This document shows, one piece after another, positions 42,770 to 53,911 of a stretch of 64,000 bases of DNA. The stretch covers positions 6,634,001 to 6,698,000 of the forward strand of contig JAPFFF010000002.1 in NCBI GenBank assembly GCA_039105265.1, read 5' to 3'. Each line of letters starts with the position of its first letter. Position 1 is the first letter of the stretch. A program made the translations under genes and the position numbers. A model generated the notes under the pieces. The model made no database searches and was not told the origin of the DNA. It was given only the letters and a program-made list of their open reading frames with translations. The DNA comes from Tritrichomonas musculus (Eukaryota > Parabasalia > Tritrichomonadida > Tritrichomonadidae).

Positions 42770-45110
42770 CCTTTTATGAAATATGGTTATATTTAATTAT
42801 TTATTTTATTTTTTTATGAAATATTGTCATATTTAATTATTTATTTTATTTTATTTTTTATGAAATATGGTTATATTTAATTATTTATTTAAAAAATAAA
42901 TGAAGTAGCTTTTTGAAAGGCGTAGCCTTCAAAAAGCTACTTCAATTTGTGTTTAATTATCTGTTTTATAACTTTTTGAGTATTTTACAAAACTCAAAAA
43001 GTGATACCTAGATAATTTATTTTATTTTTTATGAAATATGGTTATATTTAATTATTTTTTTTTTTTTTTATGAAATATGGTTATATTTAATTATTTATTT
43101 TATTTTATTTTTTATGAAATATGGTTATATTTAATTATTTATTTTATTTTATTTTTTATGAAATATGTTTATATTTAATTATTTATTTTATTTTTTAATG
43201 AAATATGGTTATATTTAATTAATTAATTATTTTATTTGTGAAATATGGTTATATTTAATTAATTATTTTATTTTTTTATGAAATATGGTTACATTTAATT
43301 ATTTATTTTATTTTTTTATGAAATATGGTTATATTTAATTATTTATTTTATTTTATTTTTTATGAAATATGGTTATATTTAATTATTTATTTTTTTTTAT
43401 TTTTTTATGAAATATGGTTATATTTAATTATTTATTTTATTTTTTTATGAAATATGTTTATATTTAATTATTTATTTTATTTTATTTTTTATGAAATATG
43501 GTTATATTTAATTATTTATTTTTTTTTATTTTTTTATGAAATATGTTTATATTTAATTATTTATTTTATTTTATTTTATATGAAATATGGTTATATTTAA
43601 TTAATTATTTTATTTTTTTTATGAAATATGGTTATATTTAAGTATTTAGTTTATTTTATTTTTTATGAAATATTGTTATATTTAATTATTTATTTTATTT
43701 TATTTTTTATGAAATATGGTTATATTTAATTATTTATTTTATTTTATTTTTTTATGAAATATGGTTATATTTAATTATTTATTTTATTTTATTTTTTATG
43801 AAATATGGTTATATTTAATTATTTATTTTATTTTATTTTTTTATGAAATATGGTTATATTTAATTATTTATTTTATTTTATTTTTTATGAAATATGGTTA
43901 TATTTAATTATTTATTTTATTTTTTATGAAATATGTTTATATTTAATTATTTATTTTATTTTATTTTTTATGAAATATGGTTATATTTAATTATTTATTT
44001 TATTTTATTTTTTTATGAAATATGGTTATATTTAATTAATTATTTTATTTTTTTATGAAATATGGTTATATTTAATTATTTATTTTTTTTTTTTTTTTAT
44101 GAAATATGGTTATATTTAATTATTTATTTTTTTTTTTTTATGAAATATGTTTATATTTAATTATTTATTTTATTTTATTTTTTATGAAATATGGTTATAT
44201 TTAATTAATTATTTTATTTTTTTTATGAAATATGGTTATATTTAAGTATTTAGTTTATTTTATTTTTTATGAAATATTGTTATATTTAATTATTTATTTT
44301 ATTTTATTTTTTATGAAATATGGTTATATTTAATTATTTATTTTATTTTATTTTTTTATGAAATATGGTTATATTTAATTATTTATTTTATTTTATTTTT
44401 TATGAAATATGGTTATATTTAATTATTTATTTTATTTTATTTTTTTATGAAATATGGTTATATTTAATTATTTATTTTATTTTATTTTTTATGAAATATG
44501 GTTATATTTAATTATTTATTTTATTTTTTATGAAATATGTTTATATTTAATTATTTATTTTATTTTATTTTTTATGAAATATGTTTATATTTAATTATTT
44601 ATTTTATTTTTTAATGAAATATGGTTATATTTAATTAATTAATTATTTTATTTGTGAAATATGGTTATATTTAATTAATTATTTTATTTTTTTATGAAAT
44701 ATGGTTACATTTAATTATTTATTTTATTTTTTTATGAAATATGGTTATATTTAATTATTTATTTTATTTTATTTTTTATGAAATATGGTTATATTTAATT
44801 ATTTATTTTATTTTTTATGAAATATGGTTATATTTAATTATTTATTTTTTTTTTTTTTATGAAATATGGTTATATTTAATTGTTTATTTTATTTTATTTT
44901 TTATGAAATATGGTTATATTTAATTATTTATTTTATTTTTTATGAAATATGGCTATATTTAATTATTTATTTTATTTTTTAATGAAATATGGTTATATTT
45001 AATTAATTAATTATTTTATTTGTGAAATATGGTTATATTTATTTATTTATTTTATTTTTTATGAAATATGGTTATATTTAATTAATTAATTAATTATTTT
45101 ATTTGTGAAA
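42770..45110. repeat. 2.3-kb A/T-only minisatellite
   Basis: Roughly 55-60 tandem units of about 35-45 bp, each with ATGAAATATGGTTATATTTA followed by an ATT/TTTTA spacer of variable length. Higher-order structure is visible: a marked variant (AAGTATTTAGTTTATTTT) occurs at 43640 and again 604 bp later at 44244 with matching neighbours. The array is broken once by a non-repeat insert at about 42895-43015. The 60-codon frame at 44741-44923 is a by-product of the repeat. Confidence 0.9.
42901..42943. repeat. Strong hairpin interrupting the minisatellite
   Basis: TGAAGTAGCTTTTTGAA pairs with TTCAAAAAGCTACTTCA through a GGC/GCC extension and a 3-base loop; one extra A bulges. A second hairpin follows (ACTTTTTGAGT / ACTCAAAAAGT at 42972-43002). 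The insert is about 120 bp in total. Confidence 0.7.
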
Positions 45111-47153
45111 CCATTCAAAATCTATTAATTCAATTTTGCACCACTTTTTTTTAAATGATTTAGAATATGAAATTTTACTTTTAGTCTATGACATTAACGT
45201 GCTTTTTTGAAAGCGGCCGTCAGAAATCTATGACATGGCTACATTTTTTAATTCAAATATAATGACATGGCTAATTTTCTTAGAAAATAATTGATGATTT
45301 ATAATCATATTTTTAACACTTTTTAAGAAAAAGTTATCGTAATTATTTGAAAATCAGATAAATTTTTTTTGAAAAAGTTATAAAATTTAATTAGAAAAAA
45401 CTATAAATTTAATGATAAAAAAAAAGTTTTTTTTTTTTCTGATATTTTTTAGAATAAAAGGTTACGTCATAGAATGTCATATATATTTTTAAAAAAGGGC
45501 ATAAATATGAGCCATAATGAGCTTTATGAAAAAATAACTGAAAAAAATGTTTTATTACAATATCTCTAGAGTTGACTGTCCACAACTTTTTCAAAGGAGA
45601 CTGTCCAAAAAGCAACGTATTTTTGTACACCAACTGTCTACAGTTCAAATCTGTCAATATTTGGACAGCCAACTCAATTTTAATATTAAATTTTAATTGA
45701 GAAGGAAAAAATAATGATTAGAAACTCATTCAAACTATTTCAATGAAAAAAATTTAATAATTATTTTTGATTTTCTAAATAAAATTGGATTAAAATTTCT
45801 CCCCATATATTTCAAAATTGAATATAAAAAACCCGAAAATATTCAAAACTTAATCGTTTATTTATCCTTTTCATTGAAATCATGATCGTTAAAATTTTCT
45901 TCTTATGAAAATTGATCGTTGAAGGTAATTCAATTGGCCTTATTTGACCAGTAAAAGAATTTGTTCTATACTGGTTATGAACAGCTTTTACTTCTTTCCA
46001 GTGCCCATTTAACGAGTTACCATTTATGTTGTGGCATACAATACATCTAGCTAAAAAGCTGGAGTAGATATTGTGAATTTTTTCTGCTAGGATATTATTT
46101 TATGAACGATTGAGAGAAAAAATATTCTTGATATATCACCCGGGTCTCTACAATTTGTAACTTTTGATCCGTTATTTTCGTTATCAAATATACGTTATTT
46201 TTTTGAATAAAATTGAAAAGAAAAATTGAATTCAATAAAGTTCAAAAAAAATTGTCTACAAATATCTCAAAAAAAAACATAGTAAAGTTATAAATAAAAG
46301 TGATTTATATTATTGGTATTTGATAAATTAAGCAGCATTCATATATAAAGAAAAAATAAATTAGTAAAAAAATAATATGTTTAAGAAATCAGAAATGTAT
46401 GTAAGATTGCAAAATATAAGCGTTTGATAATTGTATGTGTATGCATGACATTCATTTTGGCACTATTTGTTTTGTTCCTGTTTTATGATCTTTGAAATAG
46501 TATTGATAATACTGGAAAACCAGAAGGTATTTGGAAAATAAGAATACGCAATATTACAAGTATATTGGATTACATCTTGATTAATCATATTCATTTAGCG
46601 CTGTTTTAAAATGTCTTAGCGATAATTCTAATAATATGTGAAATTATGAGTAATTAAATTTAAACTGCGAAAAATGATAGACACTATGTTATTATATGTT
46701 TTGTGTAGATCTTATCCTTGCATTTGTATATATAATAAAATATTGTTGAAGATCTTCTGATCTAATTAAGAACGAAGGCTTGATTAAATGAAGACTTAAT
46801 GGATATAAACTGACTATCTAGCTATTTGGATGTCGAATTAAGGAACAGATTGAACGATTTTAGATTAGCATTTCAGTTTTTTGATTTTAGATTCTTTAAC
46901 GGTCGCTAGGAAACCGCTTTTTTGTCAATTGATTTTAATTGGTGTAAAATTGCAAAATGACCTCTTTTTTGTCAATTGATTTTAATCTTTATGAGGTTAA
47001 TGAATTTAAGGGAGATGATGATGCTAATGGATGAATTAATGAAGCCAAAGATGAATAACTAAAGGATTGATGAGTTTGATTAAGCTGATTGAAGAGTTGA
47101 GGAGATGAATTGATGAAATTTGTTTTTTTTTTTTTTTTCAATATAAATAAAAC

Positions 47154-47191
<38 letters not shown>

Positions 47192-47208
47192 AAAAAAAAA
47201 AAAAATAG
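45111..47208. other. Gene-free spacer
   Basis: About 2.1 kb. A TATGACAT(T/G) motif recurs at about 45186, 45229 and 45260. An 87-codon minus frame at 45409-45672 has no family pattern. T- and A-tracts lie at about 47120-47138 and 47178-47205. Confidence 0.5.
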
Positions 47209-47551
47209 TGTTATACTAGATATTCCAACATTTTGTTCTCAAAAAGTGAATTTTATTAAAAGTCATTGAAAATATTGAATAAATCGAATTATTCAAATTA
47301 TTTTATTTTTACATATTTTTTCCGTAGTCTACATACCCCTAGCGGGCGTCGAGCGACGACTAACGACGACGACCAGAGGGAGGAGTCGTTAGGAGGAGTC
47401 GAGACCCCGCGATTTGGGGTAAGACTCGGTAAAAATAGGTAACCCAAATAATTTTGAATAAAAAAAATTATGAATTATTCAATATTTTCTATGTCTTTTA
47501 TTAAAAATTCTAACTTTTTGAGAACAAAATGTTGGAATATCTAGTATAACA
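47209..47551. mobile_element. 343-bp MITE with perfect 39-bp arms and a GC-rich core
   Basis: TGTTATACTAGATATTCCAA at 47209, continuing to 47247, is matched exactly by its inverted copy at 47513-47551. Weaker inverted similarity extends inward for another 70 bp or so. The centre (47332-47430) is strikingly GC-rich and has paired segments: CTAACGAC 47360-47367 with GTCGTTAG 47385-47392, and ACCCC 47404-47408 with GGGGT 47416-47420. Confidence 0.8.
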
Positions 47552-47840
47552 TTAATTCTTAATAATAATACTCAAATTTGTTATTAAACTGAATATAACT
47601 TGAATTTAGCTTTTTTATTGAAATATATTTTCTATACTTCAAATTATTCAATACTTTTGATTTTTACAATTTTTGGTTTCTTACAAGATATTTTCTAAAA
47701 AGTTGTTTATATTTTCGCATGATAGCTTTTAGAATGCTGGGTATTCAGCTATCATGTTATTCAAGTAATAAAGAGAAGTTCTAAAATCATTGGAAAACGA
47801 ACGAAAAGGACTTTAGTCCTTTTTGAGCGTTATTGCCATC
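47552..47840. other. A/T-rich spacer
   Basis: Short gap before the microsatellite. TAGCTTTTAGAA / TAGCTATCATG-type repeats near 47720-47765 are too weak to call. Confidence 0.4.
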
Positions 47841-48572
<732 letters not shown>

Positions 48573-48610
48573 AATTAATTTAAAAATTAAATAAATATAT
48601 TTTTCATTAA

Positions 48611-48645
<35 letters not shown>

Positions 48646-48647
48646 AA

Positions 48648-48652
48648 TCACT
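48648..48652 (+). promoter_or_regulatory. Candidate initiator (TCACT) of the surface-protein gene
   Basis: TCACT fits the trichomonad initiator consensus TCA(Py)(T/A) and lies 17 bases before the ATG, within the usual distance. It follows a 31-A tract. Confidence 0.35.
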
Positions 48653-48666
48653 TTTTATTTTGTAAA

Positions 48667-51600
48667 ATGTTTTTATTTTTCTTTAATTTAGCAACATTTT
48701 TATTAAAACAACAAAACTATCATCAAGATGTTAAACATAATATAAAAGCAATTGCGCTTACTAGTGTAGACGTTGTAGGGAATAAACAACCTGGTCAAAA
48801 TGTCACAGCCAAATTAGTGCCTCCAGAAGCAGAAAATGCTGAAGGTATTACTTATCTTTGGGAAATGCAAACTACAACAGAACTTCCAGAAGTACCATCG
48901 TCATCAGCAGCAGATGAAACACCTTCCTCTGCAGCAGATGAGACACCTTCCTCAGAAGCAGATGAAACACCTTCCTCAGCAGCAGATGAGACACCTTCCT
49001 CAGCAGCAGATGAGACACCTTCCTCAGCAGCAGATGAGACACCTTCCTCAGAAGCAGGTGAAACACCTTCCTCAGAAGCAGATGAAACACCTTCCTCAGA
49101 AGCAGATGAAACACCTTCCTCAGCAGCAGATGAGACACCTTCCTCAGCAGCAGATGAGACACCTTCCTCAGAAGCAGGTGAAACACCTTCCTCAGAAGCA
49201 GATGAAACACCTTCCTCAGAAGCAGATGAAACACCTTCCTCAGCAGCAGATGAGACACCTTCCTCAGCAGCAGATGAGACACCTTCCTCAGAAGCAGATG
49301 AGACACCTTCCTCAGCAGCAGATGAGACACCTTCCTCAGAAGCAGATGAGACACCTTCCTCAGAAGCAGATGAGACACCTTCCTCAGAAGCAGATGAAAC
49401 ACCTTCCTCAGAAGCAGATGAGACACCTTCCTCAGAAGCAGATGAAACACCTTCCTCAGAAGCAGATGAAACACCTTCCTCAGAAGCAGATGAAACACCT
49501 TCCTCAGAAGCAGATGAAACACCTTCCTCAGAAGCAGATGAAACACCTTCCTCAGAAGCAGATGAAACACCTTCCTCAGAAGCAGATGAAACACCTTCCT
49601 CAGAAGCAGATGAAACACCTTCCTCAGCAGCAGATGATAATGCTCCAGCATTAGTTTTAGAGGCTTCATCGAACGATCCAGATGACTCATCAGCACCAGC
49701 AGCAGATCCAGAAGATTCATCAGCACCAGCAGTAGATCCAGAAGATTCATCAGCACCAGCAGCAGATCCAGAAGATTCATCAGCACCAGCAGCAGATCCA
49801 GAAGATTCATCAGCACCAGCAGCAGATCCAGAAGATTCATCAGCACCAGCAGCAGATCCAGAAGATTCATCAGCACCAGCAGCAGATCCAGAAGATTCAT
49901 CAGCAGCACCAGATTCATCTGAATGGAAAACAATATGTGGCAAAACAAAACAATGCCTTATCCCATCTGATGCAAAAATAGGTACTCAAATCAGAGTAAC
50001 AGTTACAGGTACTGGCGAATTTACAGGAAAGGCAGTTAAAACATTTACAGTTGAAGGACCATCACCAGACGCTTCATCAGATTCAGAAGAACCAACTTCT
50101 GCTTCCACAAACGAAATACCTTCATCAGAGCCAGTGGTCGAAGAAACATCAACAGCGCCAGTGGTCGAAGAAACATCAACAGCGCCAGTCGTCGAAGAAA
50201 CATCATCCGAATTGCCACCACCACCAACAACAACAGTAACTTGTTTAGATAATGATAAGTTTTGCATTGAATGCAGTAAAGACCAAAAGACATGTACTAA
50301 ATGCAAAGATGGTTATAAATTAGAAGAAACTGAATTAAAATGCATATTAAGTACAATTGATGACCCAAGTTGCCGTGATTATGATGATCATTGTATTAAA
50401 TGCGATGATAAAGATAAAAAGAAATGTGCACAATGTATTGATGGATTTAGATTTGATTCTAACCGAAAATGTGTTAAAGCATGCCAAGATCCAAATTGCA
50501 ATGAATGTAAAGATGATATTACAATTTGCACTAAATGCAATAAAGGATATGGACTCACAGGAGGAATTTGCTCAAAATGCCAAAATGACGATGAAGATGG
50601 TACAAAACCATGCCCAATTGTTTGTGATGCCATTCCAGGATGCCTTAGATGCTTTGAAGAAAATTATCAATTATATTGTGAATCATCATATCAAGGGTGC
50701 GATTATTCAAATGGCTATAGATATGATCCAATTACTCATGGTTGCATTAAAATTACTTGCACTGATATGCCTGGTTGTCTTGCTTGTAACGAAAGTGATA
50801 CCAGTAAATGCATATCTTGTGATGCATCCAAAAACTTCAATCTTACCAAATATGGATATTGCGAGTGCTTTGAAGGTTTTGAGAATGAATACGATAATGG
50901 TGCATGCTATAATATAAAAGAGAATGAATGCACTACTGGGCAAAAAGGATCAGGATGCGTTAAATGCTCAGGACCTGAAAAATGCACAAGCTGTGATCAA
51001 ACCCATCAATTAAAAGATGGAAAATGTGAAAAATTAGAATGTACAGAGAATTGTGAAACTAACGGTTGTGCATTAATAAATGGTGTTAATCAATGTGTAA
51101 GATGCAAAAATGGATTTATAGCAAATCGTGATTTTACCAAATGTCTTCCAAAAGAACCTGTTGAATGTCCTAGCAATGTTATAGGTTGCAGTGAATGTTT
51201 GAAAGATTACACAAGCTTTTGTATTAAATGCCAAGAAAACTTTGATTTTTCATCTGTATATCCTGGCACATGTGTCTGTGATGAAGAACATGATTTCGTT
51301 GATAATAAGTGTATTGAAAGGCTCAAGCCATTACCACCACCAGATGTTGTTCCTGAACCAATTGATCCTAAAAAATTAATTCCAGATCCATCAAATGCTA
51401 AAAATGTTACAATTGATGCTACAGGCCTTAAAACAGAAACTCAATATAGAGTTGGTATTCAACCAAATTTGGATGTTGTTAATGTTCCAGAAAAATTAGA
51501 TGTACGTCTTGAACTTGATGGAACAAATAGAAATGAACCATTAACAATTGTTCCAGCTAAAGATTCCCAAGTTGAACTTTTAACTTACCTCTCAACAACC

Positions 51601-52506
51601 GAACTTAAAGTTCCATCTGATAGCCAACAATTAAGTATTACAGGAAGTGGCGAAATTAAACTTGATCCAATTCCAACAAGTGGAGACCAAAAAGCCGATT
51701 CTGTTACAATTGATAAACTTTCTCCAAGAGGTGATGGAGATAACCAAGGAATTAAGTTGGTATCTGATAATGCTAATATTACAGTACAGAATGTTCAAGT
51801 GTATGGAAAAACCAAATTACAAGGACAAGCTAAAGAAGGACAAGTTACTAAATGCGAAAATGTTTATCTCGAGAGAGGATCTGATTTAACAGTTGAAAAC
51901 GTTGAATTGAAAGATGTTGTAATCGGTTTAATCTCTGTATTCAATATTAAACCATCATGCACATTTGATCGTGATTCAAAATTAAAAGTGAAATACAACA
52001 GACCTGTTGGTAATAGAAAATTCCAATATCCATTAAATATTGAACGAATAGGAGGTAAATATCCAGATTTCTCATTGGTAAGTCTATTAATTGAATCAGC
52101 TGATGCAAATGAAACATTACTCCTTGAGGATGAAGCAACTGCACAGCAAGGTGATTTCCCAATTGCTCAATTTACTTCTCCTGATGAAAAAAATACAACT
52201 TTATTATTGGAACAATGCCAACAATTAAAAGACAAATTCTCTTCAAGTGTTAAAGAATTTGACGAAGCTCAATGCATTAATGCAACAACTGAAGATGAAC
52301 GAGTTTACAATTTAGTTGCTAGAAAAGGAACTAAGAAGAAAGATGATGACGACGGCGGACTTAGTGGCGGTGCTATTGCAGGTATTGTTATAGCATGTAT
52401 AGTTGTTGTAGCCGCAATTATTGCACTTCTTGTATATTTCCTTGTTATCAAGAAGAGAAATCAATCAACAACATCAACACAAGGAGACTCTTCAATTGCG
52501 ATTTAA
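48667..52506 (+). CDS. Repeat-rich, cysteine-rich single-pass surface protein
   Basis: 1279 residues. The hydrophobic N-terminus (MFLFFFNLATFLL) is probably a signal peptide. An Ig-like segment (about 30-75, ITYLWEM) is interrupted by a Ser/Thr/Glu/Pro-rich region. That region has some 30 copies of an 8-residue unit ADETPSSE (24-bp), then about eight of DPEDSSAPAA (30-bp). The Ig-like fold resumes at about 420-465 (EWKTICGKTKQCLIPSDAKI). Residues about 520-890 are a cysteine-rich string of CxxC-type furin/EGF-like modules. A beta-rich region follows, then a transmembrane helix near the end (GGAIAGIVIACIVVVAAI), a basic stop-transfer KKR and a 16-residue Ser/Thr-rich tail. Likely role: heavily glycosylated cell-surface adhesin or sensor. 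Confidence 0.88.
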   Translation: MFLFFFNLATFLLKQQNYHQDVKHNIKAIALTSVDVVGNKQPGQNVTAKLVPPEAENAEGITYLWEMQTTTELPEVPSSSAADETPSSAADETPSSEADETPSSAADETPSSAADETPSSAADETPSSEAGETPSSEADETPSSEADETPSSAADETPSSAADETPSSEAGETPSSEADETPSSEADETPSSAADETPSSAADETPSSEADETPSSAADETPSSEADETPSSEADETPSSEADETPSSEADETPSSEADETPSSEADETPSSEADETPSSEADETPSSEADETPSSEADETPSSEADETPSSEADETPSSAADDNAPALVLEASSNDPDDSSAPAADPEDSSAPAVDPEDSSAPAADPEDSSAPAADPEDSSAPAADPEDSSAPAADPEDSSAPAADPEDSSAAPDSSEWKTICGKTKQCLIPSDAKIGTQIRVTVTGTGEFTGKAVKTFTVEGPSPDASSDSEEPTSASTNEIPSSEPVVEETSTAPVVEETSTAPVVEETSSELPPPPTTTVTCLDNDKFCIECSKDQKTCTKCKDGYKLEETELKCILSTIDDPSCRDYDDHCIKCDDKDKKKCAQCIDGFRFDSNRKCVKACQDPNCNECKDDITICTKCNKGYGLTGGICSKCQNDDEDGTKPCPIVCDAIPGCLRCFEENYQLYCESSYQGCDYSNGYRYDPITHGCIKITCTDMPGCLACNESDTSKCISCDASKNFNLTKYGYCECFEGFENEYDNGACYNIKENECTTGQKGSGCVKCSGPEKCTSCDQTHQLKDGKCEKLECTENCETNGCALINGVNQCVRCKNGFIANRDFTKCLPKEPVECPSNVIGCSECLKDYTSFCIKCQENFDFSSVYPGTCVCDEEHDFVDNKCIERLKPLPPPDVVPEPIDPKKLIPDPSNAKNVTIDATGLKTETQYRVGIQPNLDVVNVPEKLDVRLELDGTNRNEPLTIVPAKDSQVELLTYLSTTELKVPSDSQQLSITGSGEIKLDPIPTSGDQKADSVTIDKLSPRGDGDNQGIKLVSDNANITVQNVQVYGKTKLQGQAKEGQVTKCENVYLERGSDLTVENVELKDVVIGLISVFNIKPSCTFDRDSKLKVKYNRPVGNRKFQYPLNIERIGGKYPDFSLVSLLIESADANETLLLEDEATAQQGDFPIAQFTSPDEKNTTLLLEQCQQLKDKFSSSVKEFDEAQCINATTEDERVYNLVARKGTKKKDDDDGGLSGGAIAGIVIACIVVVAAIIALLVYFLVIKKRNQSTTSTQGDSSIAI
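48898..49632 (+). repeat. Coding 24-bp tandem array (ADETPSSE units)
   Basis: About thirty 24-bp units with period-preserving variants: GAA/GCA in the Glu/Ala position and GAA/GAG for Glu. A larger block of about 120 bp containing the GGT (Gly) variant is itself duplicated (49050 and 49170). The bias leaves several other frames open by chance. Confidence 0.93.
49676..49908 (+). repeat. Coding 30-bp tandem array (DPEDSSAPAA units)
   Basis: About seven to eight nearly identical 30-bp units directly after the 24-bp array. Only isolated variants are seen, such as GTA for GCA in one copy. Confidence 0.93.
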
Positions 52507-52918
52507 GAAAAATTATCATAGAAAAAATACATTGTTGTTTTATATACAAGCAGTTATATTGTTATTTTTTTATCAAAAAAAATATCAATACTGTTGAGTT
52601 AATAAAATACATACTTAATTAATATTTTTTTTAAATCATTTATTTTTTGAAATACAGCAGTCAATGATAGCATTCTAGGCTTTGTTATTAACCAGATTGT
52701 TAACAATGATGTGGAAAATCCTCAAAAGAAAAAATTGAAATTAAAGAATTCCCAACAATTACATCAATACCATATATATTTGATAAAATAACCATAAAAC
52801 TTCCCAATTAATTTGAAAACATCAAATACTGAAGAAAATGAAAATTGGCAAAATTATCACCTAAGTACTTGTCTGAGTATTTCACGGTTAGACCAGAAGT
52901 GACATTGAAAATATTGAT

Positions 52919-53209
52919 CTACATGATCATTGGCTTTTTAAACCGTATTTTTAATTCTTCAAATCGATCGCACTTCCTGTTTACTTGTCTCATTTCTTCT
53001 GGTCCCTGCAATGATAAAAAGATTCGAGCACTTCTTATAGATCCATCAAACAAGCACACTCCTGTAGCCATTGCACTTTTGATAGAAATCATGATTTTAA
53101 CAGTTGTTATCAAAACAAGACAAATTTTCTATTTGTCAATAAAGTCAAAAAGTTTGGCTTTTTTGCCTTCTTCGAGTCTGGCCTCCGCTAGATTACGATT
53201 CCTCACCAT
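52919..53209 (-). pseudogene. Decayed coding fragment, unknown family
   Basis: The minus-strand frame reads MVRNRNLAEARLEEGKKAKL... from 53209. It meets one stop after about 26 residues and then continues (SAMATGVCLFDGSIRSARIF...) to 52919. Composition is protein-like, but I recognise no family. The plus strand also has a 122-codon frame here (52845-53213); the minus strand looks more natural. Confidence 0.3.
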
Positions 53210-53382
53210 GTGAAAAAACTAACTGAAAGTTGTCTATCCTCATGAATGGACCTTGAGAGTGTCACTTTTTCAAAGGGCTCAGAATTACTAACGATTGGGA
53301 GGTTTTCCTCTGGGGACACTGCAATTGAAAAATTTGGCCTTTCACATTCAATTATTGACCTTTCTACGGTTAGTGGAATTAT

Positions 53383-53748
53383 ATGGGCAATTTAATTGAC
53401 CTTCGTTTTCACCCAGCGAATAAACGATACAAGTGCTTTGATGAGGAGAATTCAATCTTGCTCAAGAAGTCTGACACCGACAGCGACGTCTTTGACACAT
53501 TGGAGTTTGTTCCTCGCGACCTCAAAGTGCTAACGATACCGTTGAACATCAGTCACATCGATAACTCAAAAAATATTATTAAGCAAATTGATGTAAAAAT
53601 TAAATCTAGAAGATCAAAACCAGCTGTATTTCTGTTTCTTCTACGAAATATGAATATGATTATGGCATTTATAACGGAAATTATTACTGTTGATTTGCAC
53701 AACACTCCAATCAATTGTTTCAATTATATAATTCAAAAAGTCAAATAA
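53383..53748 (+). pseudogene. BspA-like gene remnant
   Basis: MGNLIDLRFHPANKRYKCFD...ENSILLKKSDTDSDVFDTLEFVPRDLKVLTIPLNISHID matches the region just before the LRRs in trichomonad BspA-like proteins, where a 'resolution' segment leads into IP..I..I repeats. Similar wording appears in the giant protein (KLLIGKxxQKEKEDFDVLIYATRDIEEANIPNNI). After about residue 62 the frame loses this pattern. A truncated leftover is the best reading. Confidence 0.6.
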
Positions 53749-53911
53749 AATTATAACAATTTTTTTCTTCACCAAATTATTACAATTTCAATTTGGCAGG
53801 TTAATTGAAAAAAGATTATTCTAAAGCTATCAAAAAGCAGCAGAAAATGGAGATATAAATTCTTTAATGAAAGTTGAGTCTTATTTGTATTGGGAAAATA
53901 TTTTTATATCG

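Larger units (their letters stand above)
52507..53911. other. Intergenic region with gene remnants
   Basis: GC content rises at about 52840-53590, where two decayed coding traces lie (52919-53209 minus, 53383-53590 plus). The remainder is A/T-rich. Confidence 0.5.

Noticed and set aside
44741-44923. 60-codon frame in the minisatellite
   Set aside because: Translated minisatellite units only (YEIWLYLIIYF repeats).
48852-49948. Two long open frames (about 360 codons each) on the minus strand and a 272-codon second plus-strand frame
   Set aside because: They exist only because the 24- and 30-bp coding repeats lack stops in those frames; they end where the repeats end, and their products are monotonous.
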